Made by a program: the position numbers and the translations under genes. The notes below the pieces were generated by a model, which was given only the letters and a program-made list of their open reading frames with translations, had not been told where the DNA came from and ran no database searches. This document shows positions 27,730 through 36,543 of a stretch of 64,000 nucleotides of DNA, piece after piece (within the stretch, counting starts at the first letter, position 1; each line of letters begins with the position of its first letter). The DNA comes from Streptomyces qinzhouensis. Lineage in GTDB: Bacteria > Actinomycetota > Actinomycetes > Streptomycetales > Streptomycetaceae. The stretch spans positions 6,696,001 through 6,760,000 of the forward strand of contig NZ_CP042266.1 in the NCBI RefSeq assembly GCF_007856155.1. The letters are read 5' to 3'.

Positions 27730-28671
27730 TCAGTGACAGAGTCTCGCCTCGTGCTCCGCGTGGCCCACCGGCTCCAGCTGGAAGGTGCAGTGCTCCACGT
27801 CGAAGTGGTCCCCGAGACAGCCCTGGAGATCGTGCAGCATCCGCTCGTGCCCCACCGCGTCCAGGACCTCCTGGGCGACGACGACGTGCGCGGAGAGCAC
27901 CGGCATTCCGGAGGTGATGGTCCAGGCGTGCAGATCGTGGACGTCCTCCACCCCGGGCAGCTCCAGTATGTGACGGCGCACCTCGGCCATGTCGACGTCC
28001 TTGGGCGCCGCCTCCAGCAGGACGTTCAGGGTCTCCCGGAGCAGTTTCACCGTGCGCGGCACGATCATCAGGCCGATCAGCAGCGAGGCGATCGGGTCGG
28101 CGGCCTGCCAGCCCGTCATCAGGATGATCACCGCCGAGACCAGGACGGCGACGGAGCCGAGCGCGTCGTTCAGCACCTCCAGATAGGCGCCGCGCACATT
28201 CAGGCTGTCCTTCTGTCCGCGCATCAGCAGGCTGAGGGAGACCACATTGGCGACCAGACCGACCAGGGCGAAGACGATCGTCAGCCCGCTCTTGGTCTCG
28301 GCGGGCGTGATGAACCGGTCGATCGCCTCGATGAGCAGGAACGCGCCCACGCCGAGGAGGAGCAGACAGTTGGCGAGCGCGGCCAGGATCTCGGCCCGGG
28401 CCAGCCCGAAGGTGCGGTTGGTGCTCGGCGGCCGGTTCGCGAAGTGGATCGCCAGCAGGGCCATGCCGAGACCGATGCCGTCCGTCGCCATATGGGCGGC
28501 GTCCGCCACCAGGGCGAGCGACCCCGTGACGATCCCGCCCACGATCTCCAGCACCATCACGCTGAGCGTGATCGCCAGGGCGACCCGTAGCCGCCCCTTG
28601 TACGCGGCCGCGGCGGTTCCGGTCGGCGGCGGCCCGCCGTGCGTATGCCCGTGGTCGTGCCCAGCCCCCAT
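27730..28671 (-). CDS. Cation diffusion facilitator (CDF) metal exporter
   Basis: A 313-residue CDF transporter with six membrane helices. The N-terminus is His-rich (GHDHGHTHGG), helix 2 carries DAAHMATDG and helix 5 ALGSVAVLVSAVIILM, giving the transmembrane zinc site (Asp/His). A cytoplasmic C-terminal domain with HDLHAW and HFDVEHCTFQ binds further metal. Zinc (or cobalt, cadmium) efflux is most likely. ATG 28671 has GAGGGG six bases upstream. The upstream gap has a TGTTGCAACA palindrome that may be the site for a metal sensor. Confidence 0.92.
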   Translation of the reverse strand: MGAGHDHGHTHGGPPPTGTAAAAYKGRLRVALAITLSVMVLEIVGGIVTGSLALVADAAHMATDGIGLGMALLAIHFANRPPSTNRTFGLARAEILAALANCLLLLGVGAFLLIEAIDRFITPAETKSGLTIVFALVGLVANVVSLSLLMRGQKDSLNVRGAYLEVLNDALGSVAVLVSAVIILMTGWQAADPIASLLIGLMIVPRTVKLLRETLNVLLEAAPKDVDMAEVRRHILELPGVEDVHDLHAWTITSGMPVLSAHVVVAQEVLDAVGHERMLHDLQGCLGDHFDVEHCTFQLEPVGHAEHEARLCH

Positions 28672-28763
28672 GAAACGCCCCTCAGATCGTCGGGAGTCGT
28701 GTTCTTCGGTCGATCGTGCTCGGTTCGGCTCGCTCGCCCTCAGTGAACTACGGGTGGGGGGTA

Positions 28764-28773
28764 TGTTGCAACA
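28764..28773 (-). promoter_or_regulatory. TGTTGCAACA palindrome upstream of the CDF gene
   Basis: A perfect 10-bp palindrome about 95 bp before the start codon, beside a TTGCAA that could serve as a -35. A metal-sensor operator is possible; no regulator gene is adjacent. Confidence 0.3.
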
Positions 28774-28797
28774 CGGCACTGAACACCGTTGTCATTC

Positions 28798-28830
28798 CCC
28801 TGACCTGCGGAAACGATCCGCAGGTCAGGG
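28798..28830 (-). terminator. 14-bp-arm hairpin downstream of the epimerase gene
   Basis: Perfect arms CCCTGACCTGCGGA / TCCGCAGGTCAGGG around AACGA. It is 175 nt past the epimerase stop and upstream of the CDF gene, both on the minus strand, so it should separate the two transcripts. No T-run. Confidence 0.6.
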
Positions 28831-29004
28831 CCGTGGAGATCATGGCCGACCCCGCGCGGACGGCGCTCGTACGGTCGCCCCGCCTCGCCCGGCGGACAGC
28901 ATTTCGGCCCCGCCCGGGAGATCACCGGACGAGGCCGAAGGGGGTACCGCCGTTGCGCAGGGGCCGGGACTTCCGCGCCGCCGGAGCAGATCGCGGAGGG
29001 CCGC

Positions 29005-29982
29005 CTAACACGCTTCGGGCCGCCGGAGCAGCCAGCCCTGCCACGCGGACTCGACCATCTCGCGCACCCCGTGGCGCGCGCTCCAGCCCAGTTCCCGGGC
29101 GATCAGGTCCACCGCGGCCACGGCGCGGGCCGCGTCCCCGGGCCGGCGCGGACCGATCACCGGCTCCCCGTCGAACCCGGTGACCTCGGCCACCAGATCC
29201 GCCAGCTCCCGCACGGAGACACCCACACCCCGTCCGATGTTCACCGTGAGGTCCCCGGTGCCCTGCTCACGGGCCAGCCTGCGGGCCACCGTCAGATGCG
29301 CGTCGGCGAGGTCCGCGACATGGATGTAGTCACGGACGCAGGTGCCGTCCGGCGTCGGATAGTCGTCGCCGAAGATCCGGGGCGCCTCGCCGCGGCTGAT
29401 CCGGTCGAAGAACATCGGGATGATGTTGAAGACCCCGGTGTCCGACAGCTCGGGCCGGGCCGTGCCCGCGACATTGAAGTAGCGCAGACAGGCCGTCTCG
29501 ATTCCGTGCGCCCGGCCGGCCGCGCGGACCAGCCACTCCCCGGCGAGCTTGGTCTCGCCGTACGGATTGATGGGCACGCACGGCGCCGTCTCCGCGATCA
29601 GCTCCTGGTCCGGGATCCCGTACACCGCCGCCGACGAGGAGAAGAGGAAGCGCCGCACCCCGGCCTCGACGACCGCCTCCAGCAGCACGGTCAGCCCGTG
29701 CACATTCTCGCGGTAGTAGCGCAGCGGCTGCTCGACGGACTCCCCGACCTGCTTCTTCGCCGCGAGATGGACCACTCCGGTCACCCCGTGGTCGCGGAGG
29801 GTGTCCGCCAGCAGCCCCGGGTCCGATACGGTGCCGCGCACCAGCGGAACCTCGGCGGGCAGCCGTCCGACGATCCCCGAGGACACATCGTCGAGGACGA
29901 CGACCTTCTCCCCGGCCCCGGCCATCGCCCGCACCACATGCGCGCCGATATAGCCCGCCCCACCCGTGATCAGCCATGTCAT
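29005..29982 (-). CDS. galE: UDP-glucose 4-epimerase (GalE-type)
   Basis: A 325-residue extended short-chain dehydrogenase. ITGGAGYIGAHVV binds NAD, SSSAAVYG provides the catalytic Ser/Thr region, and NPYGETKLAGE contains the Tyr and Lys of the YxxxK motif. GalE interconverts UDP-glucose and UDP-galactose; other UDP-sugars are possible. ATG 29982 is used, with a GGGTGG-type ribosome site. It is divergent from the lipid/polymer operon across a 700-bp gap and may supply UDP-sugars for surface glycans. Confidence 0.9.
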   Translation of the reverse strand: MTWLITGGAGYIGAHVVRAMAGAGEKVVVLDDVSSGIVGRLPAEVPLVRGTVSDPGLLADTLRDHGVTGVVHLAAKKQVGESVEQPLRYYRENVHGLTVLLEAVVEAGVRRFLFSSSAAVYGIPDQELIAETAPCVPINPYGETKLAGEWLVRAAGRAHGIETACLRYFNVAGTARPELSDTGVFNIIPMFFDRISRGEAPRIFGDDYPTPDGTCVRDYIHVADLADAHLTVARRLAREQGTGDLTVNIGRGVGVSVRELADLVAEVTGFDGEPVIGPRRPGDAARAVAAVDLIARELGWSARHGVREMVESAWQGWLLRRPEAC

Positions 29983-30686
29983 ACCACCCACCCTATGGCC
30001 TGCCCCGACACGCCCCGGCGCCCGGCCGCCACCGGGCAGCGGGGGCACCGGGGCCGTGCCCGCGAAGTCCCGCCCTGTGCCCCGCGGACACGGCCTCGGC
30101 CCCGCCCGCCGCCGGCCGTCCTCCCGGCACGCACCCGCCTCGGGCCAAGGGCCCGTACCCACCGAAGGCCCCGGGGTCCGGCCGCCGGTCCGCGGGCGGG
30201 CGCCCATTTCCGGGGCACGGTGCCCCGGATTCCGCCTCTTCCGTGCCCGGGCGCGGGACCGCCGGCGGCCGTCCGCCGGGCGCGGAGCCACCGGCCCGGT
30301 CCGCCCCGGGTGGCTGCCCCACCGGCCGCCGGTCCGCGGGCGGCGCCCTTTCCCCGTGCGCGCCCCGGAGTACCGTGCGCGCCCCGGAGTCCACCGGGCC
30401 CGCGCCCCGGCGCGGGCCCGAGGCGGCGTCCGGAACCCCTTCGCGGGCGGCCCCCGGCCCGCCGCCCGCCTCCCCGCGCGGAGCGCGGTTTGTCGCGGCG
30501 GCGAGGATCGACAATGATGATCTCCGAACGGGGCCTCACCGGGGCCGGGAGCACCGTGCCGGGGCGTAAGCGGTCGGTGAACTCCCGTTCCCGTGCATCC
30601 GATAGCCTCTGCCGACGAGTCGCCGCCCGTGCGCCACGGGCCGGGCCGCCGCGCATCCACACCTCGGTTCCAAGGAGTGAGTTCGT
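29983..30686. other. 700-bp very GC-rich divergent intergenic region
   Basis: Between the epimerase and the CDP-alcohol operon. I see no credible gene: frames on both strands are Arg/Pro/Gly/Ala low complexity. It contains a 19-bp tandem duplication at 30354-30391 and two copies of CCGGTCCGCGGGCGG about 140 bp apart. The last 150 bp are less GC-rich and hold the operon's promoter region; TAGCCT at about 30603 is a possible -10. Confidence 0.5.
30354..30391. repeat. 19-bp tandem duplication
   Basis: Two copies of CCGTGCGCGCCCCGGAGT plus one variable base, head to tail. Confidence 0.6.
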
Positions 30687-32561
30687 CTGTCGACCGCCAT
30701 CCTCACCGGTCCGCCCGTACCCGGATCGTCACTCGATGGCGATCTGCGGTCCCTGGGCTTCGACGTCCGGGTCGCATCCAACCCCACTGACCCCACTGAC
30801 CCCGCCGCGACCGCCGCGCTGCTCGCCGCCGTCCCCCCGACCGAGCGGGTCGCGCTGGTCGACTCGCGCTTCGTCGGACATGTGCACGCGCTGCGGCTCG
30901 CGCTCACCGACCCCCGCTTCCCCGCCGCCGCCGTGCCGGGCGCGCTGACCGCGCGCCCCGAGGCCCGGGCCGCGCTGACCCGGGCGCTGACCGCCGGGAC
31001 CGCGCCGGCCGCCGCTGAGGCCGCGGGCGGCACCGTACAAGCCGCCGTGAAAGCCGCTGAACGGACCGCCGAGCGGACGGAGCCGCTGCCCGACGCCCTC
31101 GCGGCCGCGCTGGAGGACACCGGCACCGCCGTCCACCGGCCCGAGCTGGGATCGCTGGTGGCGACCGTCCCCGGCGACCCGCAGGACCGCAACGAGGCCC
31201 GGCAGGCCGTCGCCGCCGTCGACGACGAGGCCGTACGGCTGCGCTCCGCGGTCAAGGCCCGGGACGGTTTCTTCACGACCTACGCGATCAGCCCGTACTC
31301 CCGCTACCTCGCCCGCTGGTGCGCCCGCCGCGGCTTCACACCCAACCAGGTCACCACCGCCTCCCTGATCACCGCGCTGATCGCGGCCGGGGCCGCGGCG
31401 ACCGGCACCCGCGGCGGCTTCGTCGCGGCCGGCCTGCTGCTGCTCTTCTCCTTCGTCCTGGACTGCACGGACGGGCAGCTCGCCCGCTACTCGCTCCAGT
31501 ACTCGACGATGGGTGCCTGGCTGGACGCGACCTTCGACCGGGCCAAGGAGTACGCCTACTACGCGGGCCTCGCCCTCGGCGCCGCCCGCGGCGGTGACGA
31601 CGTATGGGCACTGGCGCTGGCCGCGATGGTCCTCCAGACCTGCCGCCATGTCGTGGACTTCTCCTTCAACGAGGCCAACCACGACGCGGTCTCCAACACC
31701 AGCCCCACCGCCGCCCTCTCCGACCGCCTCGACAGCGTCGGCTGGACGGTGTGGGTGCGCCGGATGATCGTGCTGCCGATCGGCGAGCGCTGGGCCATGA
31801 TCGCCGTGCTGACCGCCGTGGCCACCCCCCGGATCGTCTTCTACGCCCTTCTGATCGGCTGCGCCTTCGCCGCCTGCTACACCACCGCGGGACGGCTGCT
31901 GCGCTCCGTGACCCGCAAGGCCCGCAGGACCGACCGGGCCGCGCAGGCCCTGGCGGACCTCGCCGACTCCGGCCCGCTCGCCGAGGCCGTCGCCCGCGCC
32001 GGGCGCCGTATCGCGGCGAAGCTGCCCGAGTTCGCCGTGCCGGTCCTCGCCCTGCTCGGCGGTGCCGCCGTGGTCACCACCGCGGCCCTGGCCCCCTACG
32101 GCTCCTGGGCCCCCGTCGCCGCCGCCGCGGTCTACGTCCTCACCTCCGGCCTGGCCGTCGCCCGCCCCCTCAAGGGCGCCCTCGACTGGCTGGTCCCCCC
32201 GGTCTTCCGGGCCGCCGAGTACGGCACGGTCCTGGCACTGGCGGCCCGCGCGGACGTCCCCGGGGCGCTCCCCGCGGCCTTCGGCCTGGTCGCGGCGGTC
32301 GCCTACCATCACTACGACACGGTGTACCGCATCCGTGGCGGCTCCGGCGCGCCCCCGCGCCTGCTGGTCAGGCTGACCGGCGGACACGAGGGCCGCACCC
32401 TGGCCGTCGCGCTGCTGGCCGCCCTGCTCACGGGCGCCGGCTTCACCATCGCGCTGACGGTGCTCGCGGTCGCCGTCGCCCTCGTGGTGCTGGTGGAGAG
32501 CGTTCGTTTCTGGGTGTCCTCCGCCGCCCCCGCAGTACACGACGAAGGAGAACCCGCATGA
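30687..32561 (+). CDS. CDP-alcohol phosphatidyltransferase (DUF5941-type), probable CTG start
   Basis: A 624-residue protein if started at CTG 30687. The first ~190 residues are an extension in DUF5941-type proteins. Residues about 200-400 are a CDP-alcohol phosphatidyltransferase: DCTDGQLAR from D259, then a Gly and two Asp in GAWLDATFD complete the metal-binding motif. More membrane helices follow to the C-terminus. It would move a phospho-alcohol from a CDP donor to a lipid or polyol. AAGGAG lies nine bases before the CTG, a stop lies at 30678-30680 in frame, and no ATG, GTG or TTG occurs until GTG 30882, which would cut into well-formed protein sequence (VALVDSRFVGHVHALRLAL). Stop/start overlap ATGA with the next gene. 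Confidence 0.88.
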   Translation: MSTAILTGPPVPGSSLDGDLRSLGFDVRVASNPTDPTDPAATAALLAAVPPTERVALVDSRFVGHVHALRLALTDPRFPAAAVPGALTARPEARAALTRALTAGTAPAAAEAAGGTVQAAVKAAERTAERTEPLPDALAAALEDTGTAVHRPELGSLVATVPGDPQDRNEARQAVAAVDDEAVRLRSAVKARDGFFTTYAISPYSRYLARWCARRGFTPNQVTTASLITALIAAGAAATGTRGGFVAAGLLLLFSFVLDCTDGQLARYSLQYSTMGAWLDATFDRAKEYAYYAGLALGAARGGDDVWALALAAMVLQTCRHVVDFSFNEANHDAVSNTSPTAALSDRLDSVGWTVWVRRMIVLPIGERWAMIAVLTAVATPRIVFYALLIGCAFAACYTTAGRLLRSVTRKARRTDRAAQALADLADSGPLAEAVARAGRRIAAKLPEFAVPVLALLGGAAVVTTAALAPYGSWAPVAAAAVYVLTSGLAVARPLKGALDWLVPPVFRAAEYGTVLALAARADVPGALPAAFGLVAAVAYHHYDTVYRIRGGSGAPPRLLVRLTGGHEGRTLAVALLAALLTGAGFTIALTVLAVAVALVVLVESVRFWVSSAAPAVHDEGEPA

Positions 32562-33295
32562 TCGGCCTCGTACTGGCAGCCGGTGCCGGACGGCGTCTTC
32601 GCCCCTACACCGACACGCTTCCGAAGGCCCTCGTGCCGGTCGACGGCGAACGGACGGTCCTCGACCTGACCCTCGCCAACTTCGCCGAGATCGGACTCAC
32701 CGAGGCCGCGATCGTGGTCGGCTACCGCAAGGAGGCCGTCTACGAGCGCAAGGAGGCCCTGGAGGCCGCGTACGGGCTGAAGCTCACCCTCGTCGAGAAC
32801 GACAAGGCGGAGGAGTGGAACAACGCCTACTCCCTGTGGTGCGCCCGTGAGGTGCTGAAGCGGGGCGTCATCCTCGCCAACGGCGACACCGTCCACCCCG
32901 TCTCCGTCGAGCGCACGCTGCTCGCCGCCCGCGGCGACGGACAGAAGATCATCCTCGCCCTCGACACGGTGAAGAAGCTCGCCGACGAGGAGATGAAGGT
33001 CGTCGCCGAGGACGGTCTCGGGGTGCGCCGGATCACCAAGCTGATGGACCCGGCCGACGCCACCGGCGAGTACATCGGGGTCACCCTCATCGAGCCCGAG
33101 GCGGCCGAGGAACTGGCGGACGCGCTGAAGGCCACCTTCGAGCGCGACCCCGACCTGTACTACGAGGACGGCTACCAGGAGCTGGTGAACCGCGGCTTCA
33201 CCGTCTCCACCGCCCCCATCGGCGATGTGAAGTGGGTCGAGATCGACAACCACGACGACCTCACGAAGGGCCGTGAGATCGCGTGCCAGTACTGA
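32558..33295 (+). CDS. Sugar-1-phosphate/phosphocholine-type nucleotidyltransferase
   Basis: A 245-residue NTP transferase. LAAGAGRRLRPYTDTLPKAL is the nucleotide-binding signature with the catalytic Lys, and NGDTVHP carries the metal-binding Asp. It resembles phosphocholine cytidylyltransferase-like enzymes as well as sugar-phosphate nucleotidyltransferases. In this operon it probably makes the CDP-activated alcohol used by the two phosphatidyltransferases. The start overlaps the previous stop (ATGA) and its 3' end overlaps the next start by 13 bp. Confidence 0.9.
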   Translation: MIGLVLAAGAGRRLRPYTDTLPKALVPVDGERTVLDLTLANFAEIGLTEAAIVVGYRKEAVYERKEALEAAYGLKLTLVENDKAEEWNNAYSLWCAREVLKRGVILANGDTVHPVSVERTLLAARGDGQKIILALDTVKKLADEEMKVVAEDGLGVRRITKLMDPADATGEYIGVTLIEPEAAEELADALKATFERDPDLYYEDGYQELVNRGFTVSTAPIGDVKWVEIDNHDDLTKGREIACQY

Positions 33296-34344
33296 CCCGG
33301 CTGATCCCCTCGCCGGTCGTCGTCGATATCCGCCCCGGCGCCCTGGACGATCTCGCGGTCATCCTCGCCGACCAGCGGATCTCGTCCTCCGGCACGCTCG
33401 CCATCGCGATCAGCGGCGGCTCGGGCCGGGCCCTGCGGGAGCGGCTGGAGCCGGCCCTGCCGGGCGCGCACTGGTACGAGGTCGCGGGCGGCACCATCGA
33501 CGAGGCCGTGAAACTGGCCGACTCGATCAAGGGCAAGCGGTACGACGCGGTGGTCGGCCTCGGCGGCGGCAAGATCCTCGACGTGGCCAAGTACGCGGCC
33601 GCCCGGGTCGGCCTGCCGATGGTCGCGGTGGCCACCAATCTGGCCCACGACGGCATCTGCTCCCCGGTCGCCACTCTCGACAACGACAACGGCCGCGGTT
33701 CGTACGGTCTGCCGACCCCGATCGCCACCGTCATCGACCTGGACGTGATCCGGGACGCTCCGGACCGCTACATCCGCTCCGGCATCGGCGACACCATCTC
33801 CAATCTGTCGGCGATCGCCGACTGGGAGCTGTCACAGCGGATCAACGGCGAGAAGGTCGACGGTCTGGCCGCCGCCATGGCCCGTACGGCGGGGGAGTCG
33901 GTCCTGCGCCACCCCGGCGGCATCGGCGACGACGCCTTCCTCACGGTCCTCGCCGAGGCCCTGGTGCTGACCGGGATCGCCATCTCCATCAGCGGCGACA
34001 CCCGCCCCTCGTCCGGCGCCTGCCACGAGATCAGCCACGCCTTCGACCTGCTGTATCCGCAGCGGGCCGCCAGCCACGGCGAACAGGTCGGCATCGGTGC
34101 CGCCTTCGCCATGCATCTGCGCGGCGACCGGGAGCGGTCCGGCCTCTTCGCCGATGTGCTGCGCCGCCACGGGCTTCCGGTGCTCCCCGAGGACATCGGG
34201 TTCGGCCCGGAGGAGTTCGTCGAGGCGGTGGCGTACGCGCCGCAGACCCGCCCCGGCCGTTTCACCATCCTGGAACACCTCGACCTCACCACCGACCAGA
34301 TCAGGGACGCGTACGCCGACTATGCCAAGACCATCCGTAGCTGA
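33283..34344 (+). CDS. Glycerol-1-phosphate-dehydrogenase-like (iron-containing ADH family) enzyme
   Basis: A 353-residue enzyme of the Fe-ADH_2 / EgsA-AraM group. VVGLGGGKILDVAKY binds NAD(P), and ATNLAHDGICSPVA closely matches the SHDGIASP segment of archaeal sn-glycerol-1-phosphate dehydrogenases. HEISHAFDLL and SHGEQVGIGAAF carry the two metal His, with Asp nearby. It should reduce dihydroxyacetone phosphate or a similar ketone phosphate to a polyol phosphate, the substrate for the nucleotidyltransferase beside it. GTG 33283 lies 13 bp inside the previous gene. The exact substrate and stereochemistry are inference. Confidence 0.85.
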   Translation: MPVLTRLIPSPVVVDIRPGALDDLAVILADQRISSSGTLAIAISGGSGRALRERLEPALPGAHWYEVAGGTIDEAVKLADSIKGKRYDAVVGLGGGKILDVAKYAAARVGLPMVAVATNLAHDGICSPVATLDNDNGRGSYGLPTPIATVIDLDVIRDAPDRYIRSGIGDTISNLSAIADWELSQRINGEKVDGLAAAMARTAGESVLRHPGGIGDDAFLTVLAEALVLTGIAISISGDTRPSSGACHEISHAFDLLYPQRAASHGEQVGIGAAFAMHLRGDRERSGLFADVLRRHGLPVLPEDIGFGPEEFVEAVAYAPQTRPGRFTILEHLDLTTDQIRDAYADYAKTIRS

Positions 34345-35101
34345 ACTCCGCCCGGTCGTTCACCCGGAGGGTGTGAAGGACCGGCGCAGCGGCGAGCACT
34401 GGGCCGGGCGCCTGTACATGCGGGAGATCTCCCTCCACGTCGACCGCTATGTGGTCAACACCCGCATCACCCCCAACCAACTGACCTATCTGATGGTCGT
34501 GGTCGGGGTGATAGGCGGGGCCGCGCTGCTCATCCCCGGGCTGACCGGCGCGATCCTGGCGGCGGTGCTGTTCCAGATCTATCTGCTGCTCGACTGTGTC
34601 GACGGTGAGGTGGCCCGCTGGCGCAAGCAGACCTCGGTCACCGGTGTCTATCTCGACCGGATCGGCCACTATCTCTGCGAGGCGGCCCTGCTGGTCGGCT
34701 TCGGCATCCGGGGCGCCGACGTTCTCGGCGACGGGCGCGCGGAGTGGCTGTGGGCGTTCCTCGGCACGGTCGCCGCCCTGGGCGCGATCCTGATCAAGGC
34801 CGAGACCGACCTGGTCGACGTGGCCCGCCAGCGCAGCGGACTGGCCGCGGTCAAGGACGAGGCGGCGGTGCCGCGCTCCTCCGGTCTGGCCCTGGCCCGC
34901 AGGGCGGCGGCGGCGCTGAAGTTCCACCGTCTCGTCGGCGGGATCGAGGCCAGCCTCTTCATCCTGGCCGCCGCGGTGCTGGACATGATCCAGGGGGATC
35001 TGTTCTTCACCCGTCTCGGGATCGCGATCCTCGCCGGGATCGCCGTACTCCAGACCCTGCTGCATCTGGTGTCGATCCTGGCCTCCAGCCGCCTGAAGTG
35101 A
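34322..35101 (+). CDS. Second CDP-alcohol phosphatidyltransferase
   Basis: A 259-residue membrane enzyme. DCVDGEVARWRKQ followed by a Gly and YLDRIGHY is the CDP-alcohol transferase motif, but the last Asp (the usual catalytic base) is replaced by His (DRIGH), a change seen in some actinobacterial subfamilies. Several membrane helices surround it. It may attach the CDP-activated polyol to a lipid or extend a polymer. ATG 34322 overlaps the dehydrogenase gene by 23 bp. The paired transferases suggest two successive transfers. Confidence 0.88.
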   Translation: MPRPSVAELRPVVHPEGVKDRRSGEHWAGRLYMREISLHVDRYVVNTRITPNQLTYLMVVVGVIGGAALLIPGLTGAILAAVLFQIYLLLDCVDGEVARWRKQTSVTGVYLDRIGHYLCEAALLVGFGIRGADVLGDGRAEWLWAFLGTVAALGAILIKAETDLVDVARQRSGLAAVKDEAAVPRSSGLALARRAAAALKFHRLVGGIEASLFILAAAVLDMIQGDLFFTRLGIAILAGIAVLQTLLHLVSILASSRLK

Positions 35102-35191
35102 TCCCCGGCCCCGGAGGCGGTGCGGAGGTGTCCCCCTCCGCCCGTCCCCCGGGGCCCCCGGCGCAGATACCGGCTCGAAGAGAGAGTTTCC

Positions 35192-36118
35192 GTGAGTGAC
35201 ACAACCCCCGGCGGCGCGACGGCGCCCGCCCGTACGTCCGTGGACGACCAGCTGACCTCGACGCAGCTCGCCGCCAAGTACGGTCTTTCGGTCAGCGGTG
35301 CGCGGCCGAGTCTGGTCCAGTACATCCGGCAGTTGTGGGGCCGGCGGCACTTCATTCTGGCGTTTTCGCAGGCCAAGCTGACCGCGCAGTACAGTCAGGC
35401 GAAGCTCGGGCAGTTGTGGCAAGTGGTGACTCCGCTGCTGAACGCGGCGGTGTACTACTTCATCTTCGGGCTGATCCTCAATGCCGACCGGGGCATGAGC
35501 CAGGAGGTCTTCATTCCCTTCCTGGTCACGGGTGTGTTCGTGTTCACCTTCACCCAGAGTTCGGTGATGGCGGGAGTGAAGTCGATCTCCGGCAATCTGG
35601 GTCTGGTACGGGCGCTGCACTTCCCCCGGGCCTCGCTGCCGATCTCGCTGGCGCTCCAGCAGTTGCAGCAGCTCATGTTCTCGATGGCGGTCCTCTTGGT
35701 GATCGTCGTCTCCTTCGGCAGTTTCCCCTCGCTGTCGTGGCTGCTGATCCTGCCCGCGCTCGTGCTCCAGTTCGGGTTCAACACGGGTCTGGCGCTGGTC
35801 ATGGCGCGGCTGGGCAGCAAGACTCCGGACCTGGCGCAGTTGATGCCGTTCATCATGCGGACCTGGATGTACGCGTCCGGTGTGATGTTCTCCATCCCGG
35901 TGATGCTGGCGGACAAGCCGGCGTGGATCGCCGATGTCCTTCAGTGGAACCCGGCCGCGATCTACATGGACCTGATCCGGTTCGCCCTCATCGACGGCTA
36001 CGGCTCCGAGAACCTGCCGCCGCATGTGTGGGCGTTCGCGCTGGGCTGGGCGGTGCTCTTCGGCGTCGTCGGGTTCGTGTACTTCTGGAAGGCGGAGGAG
36101 CGCTACGGCCGCGGCTGA
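35192..36118 (+). CDS. TagG-type ABC transporter permease for polysaccharide/teichoic-acid-like export
   Basis: A 308-residue ABC-2 permease with a soluble N-terminal ~65 residues and six membrane helices, of the group that exports undecaprenyl-linked polymers. GTG 35192 has GAAGAGAGAG upstream. It ends the CDP-alcohol operon, so the product of the upstream enzymes is probably exported by it. The ATPase partner that should accompany a TagG-type permease is not next to it: the stop overlaps an ATG (TGATG) that leads only into a low-complexity frame, and a hairpin follows. Confidence 0.9.
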   Translation: MSDTTPGGATAPARTSVDDQLTSTQLAAKYGLSVSGARPSLVQYIRQLWGRRHFILAFSQAKLTAQYSQAKLGQLWQVVTPLLNAAVYYFIFGLILNADRGMSQEVFIPFLVTGVFVFTFTQSSVMAGVKSISGNLGLVRALHFPRASLPISLALQQLQQLMFSMAVLLVIVVSFGSFPSLSWLLILPALVLQFGFNTGLALVMARLGSKTPDLAQLMPFIMRTWMYASGVMFSIPVMLADKPAWIADVLQWNPAAIYMDLIRFALIDGYGSENLPPHVWAFALGWAVLFGVVGFVYFWKAEERYGRG

Positions 36119-36167
36119 TGCCGGGGCGGTCGGTGCGCGGAAGCCGGAGCGGACGTCCGGCCCTGAT

Positions 36168-36203
36168 CAAGGCCCCCGCGGTGACATCCGGACGGGGGCC
36201 TTG
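36168..36203 (+). terminator. Hairpin after the permease gene
   Basis: Perfect 11-bp arms CAAGGCCCCCG / CGGGGGCCTTG with a 14-nt loop, 50 nt past the permease stop. It ends the CDP-alcohol operon. Confidence 0.7.
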
Positions 36204-36543
36204 TCGCGTCCTTGTCCATAGAGGCGCGGAGCGGCCGGGTGCGACCGCACCGGGCCGCCCGGGGCGGTGCGCCCCGGTGGCCGGACGGCCGTGCGGGGTT
36301 CAAGACGTGGTGGTGAAAGGATGGTTGGACACCGGTGCAGTGCGATGGTGGTGACCGCGGGGCCCGGGCGTATCGCCCGGCGTCGTACGACGTAAGCTGG
36401 ACCGGTGCCGATTCACGGCAAGTGGGGCGATCCGTCCCGGGCGACTCATCGGGAGGACGGTCCCCACGGGGGAGCGACCATCGGCGGCGTGTCCGAAATG
36501 GGATGGATTGGATCGGCAGTGTAGAACGGGGGATGTGACGGCA

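Noticed and set aside
30100..30450. Dense GC inverted and direct repeats
   Set aside because: Too GC-rich and irregular for a CRISPR array or mobile-element end; only the 19-bp duplication is clear.
30536..31276. 246-codon minus-strand frame (Ser/Ala-rich) near the CTG start
   Set aside because: Antisense to the CDP-alcohol transferase and typical of third-position bias shadows.
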